64,000 bases of DNA from Circinella minor (taxonomy: Eukaryota > Mucoromycota > Mucoromycetes > Mucorales > Lichtheimiaceae). A program made the position numbers and the translations under genes. Under the pieces are notes generated by a model, which was given only the letters and a program-made list of their open reading frames with translations, was not told the origin of the DNA and searched no databases. This document shows positions 59,804 to 64,000 of the stretch, piece by piece. The DNA lies in NCBI GenBank assembly GCA_016758965.1, contig JAEPRB010000018.1, positions 1-64,000 on the forward strand, given 5' to 3'. Numbering within the stretch: the first letter of the stretch is position 1; the number at the start of each line of letters is the position of its first letter.

Positions 59804-62109
59804 ATGTCTTCTACCATTGTTCAAAGTAGACCAAGAAGAGCAGCTGCTATACGTGCAAAAGAAAGTGTTCAATATAATAAACGAAGACGTGAAGAACAAG
59901 AAGTCATAAAAGCAGAAAAGAAACAAAGAAAACATAAAGTGAAAACAAAACCAAAAAAGAAAAAAACTAAAAAAATAAAAAGTAATAATAATCAAAATGG
60001 GACTTCACATCAAGAACAACCAAATACACTACTTAATGATAATGTAAGGTTTTAATAATCTTTTAACCCATGGAAGGAATAATAATAATTTACAATGCTT
60101 TTTTTTATTTTTATGAAAAAAAAAAACAATAGGAACAACAACTTCCAGGTCCTCGCGTTTATGAATTATCAGTTGAAATTTGGGAAATAATTCTTCAAAA
60201 TGTTTCTCCTTCTCAATTGACAACACTGGCTCAAGTGTCTCTACCCATGTATGCCATTGTTACTTATTTACCCCTTTGGCGACATATTTGGACCACAGCA
60301 GGTTCATTACCACCACCAACAACACGAGGAAAATGTAGAAATCATTATCAAGTTGTATTAAAAGCCAGTCAACGTTTATGTGAACAATGTTTTGATTATT
60401 GTTCAAAAAATGGATCTACGGCATCTCTTCCACTTTATGTTGAAGAACAAAACAAAGAAATCAATTTATGTCGTCCTTGTCGTCAACATTATCTTTATCA
60501 TCATCCTGAACCTGATTTACCTGATACAGAAGATGAAAATAATGAGAATGAGGAACAAGATGAAGAAGAACGAAATCATCGTCGTCATCATCATCATCAT
60601 CAGCAGCAGCAGCGTCGTACACGTATTACTAAAGGAATGGCCATGTCTACTTTTAAACTTCATGAAATAGATATGGATAATATTCCTTATAATTCAGTAC
60701 GTAATCCTCATTATCGATCGGCTGCCCCTATGAGATTATATGAACGTCACAATGTTCATCTTTATGCGCGTCAAATCCATGGTGGTGAAGTGGGTATTGA
60801 AGCAGCACGTTCCAAATCTCAATCCATTGTTGCCACACGACGTAAAAATGCCCAAGAACGAGCCAAACGTGAAGAACAAGAACGAAAAAGTCGTCAAGAA
60901 GCTTTGGATGGACGATTTAAAGAATTACAATTAGAACAAACCTATGTTCATTCCATGATATTCGATTATATTCAATCTAACCTTGGATCCATTGAAGAAT
61001 GTATTTCTACTGCTCAAGAACGTATCAAACGATGCAATTTATTAAAAACACGTATGGAAGCTGCTGGTTATGCATACAATCCCAAGTCTTCTCGTGCCAT
61101 TGGTTTTATTTTTGATCCATCTTCTATTGATATTGAAACAACCCTTCGATTATTAATTCAAGAAGTCATTCAAAAACAAGAACGAGAAGAACGTCTTGTT
61201 CAATTAAAAACAGCATTAGAAAATCATGGTCTTGTTTATAATGCAAACTCAGCTCTTTGTCGCGTTTTTATTTGTGGTGGTACAAACAGTCGAGGTGACA
61301 AGTTAACATTGGATAGTCTTGTTCAGACATTAATGGAACACACATGGTTCTGTGAAAACACAGTCTATAGTATGATAAGAAGTCCACGTTCGAATCACAG
61401 TGAATGGATATTTGAAAATGATACATTTGTAGATCATTCCAATTTTTCCAAATGGGATGCTTTAAATCAATATCTTACGCATGTGGTGAAGAAGAATCAA
61501 TATCAAGATATCAAGCAGAATGAAAATGCAAAAGGACGACCTCCTCCTTCTCTTTGGAATCAAATTGAAAAGATGATACCTAGTATTTTAAAACAAGTAG
61601 GTACTGATTTTGTAAATGATGGATTTTTCTCACAACCAGAACGTGTCTCATCGGCGATGGTAGTTGATCCCAATCATCCTGAAGAATTTATTTCGGATCA
61701 ACACCTATGGGATATGATGGATGAAGGAAACAAAATGGCTATGAAAGAAGAAGAACAACAAGAAGAAAAAGATCAAGTATTCTCAACAACCATGAAACAA
61801 ATGATGAATGAATCAGATTATGAATCATTTTATCATTATGCTCGTATAGCTCTTGTAAAAAAACTCAAGAATACTTATTGTAAGAATGCTGTACATCAAT
61901 TACCAGAAGCAATAAGTAATTTTTTTGAAGGATGTCGAGTGGATCCTATTTTAACCTGTACCACCTATAATGAACGAAAAGAACAATTTATTCAAAAACA
62001 ATTACCTATTCTATCAAAAGAAATGAATATCCATTCTAGTTATTTGGAAGCTTTACTTCAGAGAATAAGTCCTTGGACTTATTCTTATAATTATAATCGT
62101 TATTCATAA
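59804..62109 (+). CDS. F-box protein with zinc-ribbon-like Cys cluster
   Basis: Two exons (59804-60043, 60133-62109), 738 residues. A basic N terminus (KKQRKHKVKTKPKKKKTKK, likely nuclear localisation) precedes an F-box-like region about 88-133 (VYELSVEIWEIILQNVSPSQ...PLWRHIW). A C-x2-C...C-x2-C cluster (RLCEQCFDYC...NLCRPCRQHY) and an acidic/His-rich linker follow. A long helical middle contains two similar blocks (KTRMEAAGYAYNPKSSRAIGFIF and KTALENHGLVYNANSALCRVFI, about 70 residues apart), suggesting an internal duplication. The C terminus is Glu/Lys-rich and ends WTYSYNYNRYS. F-box proteins recruit substrates to SCF ligases; the substrate is unknown. Related F-box genes with this Cys cluster occur in other fungi by my recollection. 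Confidence 0.72.
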
Positions 62110-62575
62110 TTTATCAAAAAAAAACGAACTCCTCCCCCCCCCGCCCTTCTTTCTTCTTTTTATATATATATATCAACCAAAAATCAAAACAAATATGACT
62201 TTTTTTTCTCCTCCCCATTTATTCCCACACCCTCACAATGTAATTGCTTGTATACTTCTCTTCCCCACCCCCACCCCAATCACATTATCTTTCGTTATAA
62301 TTACAAACTATTTTTCTAATTCTATTTTTAGTTAGTTATTTCATTATCACATCATAAAAGTGTAATAAAAAACATTTTCTGCATAAAATTTTTTCCCCAG
62401 TTCCCACAATAAAAAAAAAACTTTTTTATAAAACGATCTTGAAAACCTCCCTCCCCCCTCCCGGCCTCAAAAATATAACCTCCTCTCCCTCCTTTTTTTA
62501 TTTTTTTTTATTTTATCATTATTCACATTGACGCGTCTTTTATTTTCTGCTAGAATAGCAATCAACGTCATTAAC
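62110..62575. other. Intergenic and RNase H1 leader
   Basis: C-rich and T-rich runs; leads into the RNase H1 gene. The frame upstream of the chosen start is open to about 62510 (see findings). No other gene seen. Confidence 0.45.
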
Positions 62576-63391
62576 ATGCCAAAACAAGTTATCAGTCGAA
62601 GTTTTTATGCTGTACGACGTGGCCATCAACATGGCATTTATAAAACTTGGGCAGAATGTAAACAACAAGTGGATGGTTATTCTAGTCCTCATTTTCGAAA
62701 ATTTGCTACTTTTGAAGAAGCTCAAGAATTCATGAATGATGGCAAAGTCAAATTAATGGATGGAAAGATAAAATATGAACGATCTAAAGGATCTGCCATG
62801 GCGAGTAGTAGTAGTAGTAATAGTAGTAATAATAGTAATAATAATAGTAATACAGGTACAACAACAACAACAACAACAACACCCACTACGACAATAAAAA
62901 ATAAAGATACTGAAATAAAAGCAGACGAAATTGTATATACGGATGGTGCAGCTTCAAAAAATGGACAAAAAGGAGCCAAAGGTGGATATGGTGTATTTTG
63001 GGGTATTCATGATACAAGAAATGAAGGAGGACCTTTAGAAGGAGAAAAACAAACCAATCAACGAGGTGAATTAACAGCTGTTTTACGTGCTTTGGAACAA
63101 AGTAAAAAAGGAACCAAGTCATTAGAAATAAGAACGGATTCACAATATACAATTAATTGTATTGATAATTGGAGTATTAAATGGCTCAAGAATGGTTGGA
63201 AAAGTTCTAATGGTAAACAAGTCGATAATCGTGATCTTGTTGAAAAAATATTAAATTTGAAAAAGGCAAGACCAGGAAAAGTTTTTTTAACTTATGTTGC
63301 TGGACATAGTGGTAATTTTGGTAATGATAATGCCGATCGATTAGCAGTAGAAGGTGCAAAACAAGGAAGAATTGTAAAAGATGTAATATAA
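62576..63391 (+). CDS. RNH1: Ribonuclease H1
   Basis: Intronless, 271 residues from the first ATG (62576). RNase H1 cuts the RNA strand of RNA-DNA hybrids such as R-loops. The N terminus is the hybrid-binding (RHBD) domain, SFYAVRRGHQHGIYKTWAEC to FATFEEAQEFM (about residues 9-53), then a Ser/Asn/Thr linker and the catalytic domain with the DEDD set: Asp123 (YTDGAAS), Glu165 (NQRGELTAVL), Asp188 (IRTDSQY), Asp254 (GNDNADRLA), with His244 in VAGHSGN. All are present, so it should be active. The frame stays open upstream without an ATG (TRLLFSARIAINVIN). Single full-length gene. Confidence 0.93.
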   Translation: MPKQVISRSFYAVRRGHQHGIYKTWAECKQQVDGYSSPHFRKFATFEEAQEFMNDGKVKLMDGKIKYERSKGSAMASSSSSNSSNNSNNNSNTGTTTTTTTTPTTTIKNKDTEIKADEIVYTDGAASKNGQKGAKGGYGVFWGIHDTRNEGGPLEGEKQTNQRGELTAVLRALEQSKKGTKSLEIRTDSQYTINCIDNWSIKWLKNGWKSSNGKQVDNRDLVEKILNLKKARPGKVFLTYVAGHSGNFGNDNADRLAVEGAKQGRIVKDVI

Positions 63392-64000
63392 TTTGTTTTT
63401 AATACTTTTCTGTTTAAAAAATCAATCTTCCAGGGGTAAATATGGGTGTGTAGTTAATGCAGTGACACCAAACGAGAGAGGGGGGGGTTACAATTTCCTA
63501 GAGAATATTAGAATCACTTATGATGTTGATTATTAACTTGATACATATCAAAAAGAACCTTTGAAGGTATCTATTGTAAAAGGTACCTATAAATTGTTAA
63601 GATTAAATAACCTCTTTTTTTTTTTTTTCCTTTCCCCCCCCATTATTATTTTATATTCGGTTAAAATAGTTTAAAAAACCAGGGATGATCTTGGTAAGGT
63701 TTGTATTAAGCTTTTTTTGACGATCTTTTTACCATGCTTTTTTAGTACGTAATCATGAGTTATATATATATTATAAAAAAACATAAGTTGACATGGGAAA
63801 AAAAATAATCATATTTTTGTGTCCATATGGTTTTTTTTTTTTTTGATCATCTAAAAAAAAACCAATCTATTTGCTTCCTTTTTATCTGTTGTGTATCCCT
63901 CGCGTCTGAGAGCATTGAGATTTTAGAATAACGTGTGCTGCATGGTGGAAAAGTCAACCACGTTTTTATTTAATGTTCATGCGATAAAAAAAAAAGAAAA
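63392..64000. other. 3' flank to window end, nothing recognised
   Basis: AT-rich tail after RNase H1 with G and T runs (GGGGGGG near 63481). No gene or repeat recognised before the window ends. Confidence 0.45.

Noticed and set aside
62722..63152. Leu/Val-rich minus-strand membrane proteins over RNase H1
   Set aside because: Shadows of the Ser/Asn/Thr linker and catalytic domain of the plus-strand gene.
1..64000. CRISPR arrays, riboswitches, or operons
   Set aside because: The genes are eukaryotic with spliceosomal introns; the tandem repeats have no spacers and no prokaryotic signals were seen.

Overview
The window is AT-rich (roughly two thirds or more A+T by eye) nuclear DNA from a filamentous fungus. 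Most genes are cut by short GT-AG introns of about 50-200 bases, and the proteins carry poly-Q, poly-N, poly-T and poly-S tracts. The gene set (COP9 signalosome subunit, WNK-type kinase, endopolyphosphatase, 20S proteasome beta1, Bre4-like membrane protein) and the style of the mobile elements suggest an early-diverging fungus, most likely Mucorales (Mucoromycota). That placement is inference. No organelle or bacterial DNA and no tRNA or rRNA gene was recognised.

Bases 1 to about 21000 are a repeat-rich, gene-poor region. It holds two TA-flanked elements of about 0.8 kb (132-916 and 3011-3810) with matching arrays of 16-bp iterons. A 5.6-kb CACTA/tnp2-like transposon (3881-9461) follows, with two divergent, fully open multi-exon genes. 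Then come a decayed gene (about 10954-11900), a solo mariner end (12165), a 122-bp tandem array (12613-13422), a multi-exon gene with an E-x-K motif (14535-16213, minus), a DD34E Tc1/mariner element with three frameshifts (16258-17893) and a degenerate fragment near 18000-18600.

From about 22250 to the right end the window is ordinary genic DNA: endopolyphosphatase (22257, +), electron transfer flavoprotein alpha (24723, -), Bre4/FUSC-type membrane protein (27526, +), a decayed F-box/LRR gene (32471, -), an F420-dependent-reductase-like oxidoreductase (34984, -), CSN6 (37467, +), a vacuolar-type amino-acid transporter (40020, -), a SAM methyltransferase with a possible myristoylation signal (44033, -), a damaged unrecognised gene (48388, -), a WNK kinase with a C-terminal SAM-like domain (52206, +), an LRWD1/ORCA-like WD40 protein (54965, -), proteasome beta1 (58170, -), an F-box protein (59804, +) and RNase H1 (62576, +).

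The genes form no operon or cluster. They cover unrelated housekeeping and signalling roles. The strongest candidate for something undescribed is the pair of iteron elements: the arrangement and spacing of the iterons are nearly identical between them, while the iteron sequence has changed in concert across all copies, direct and inverted.
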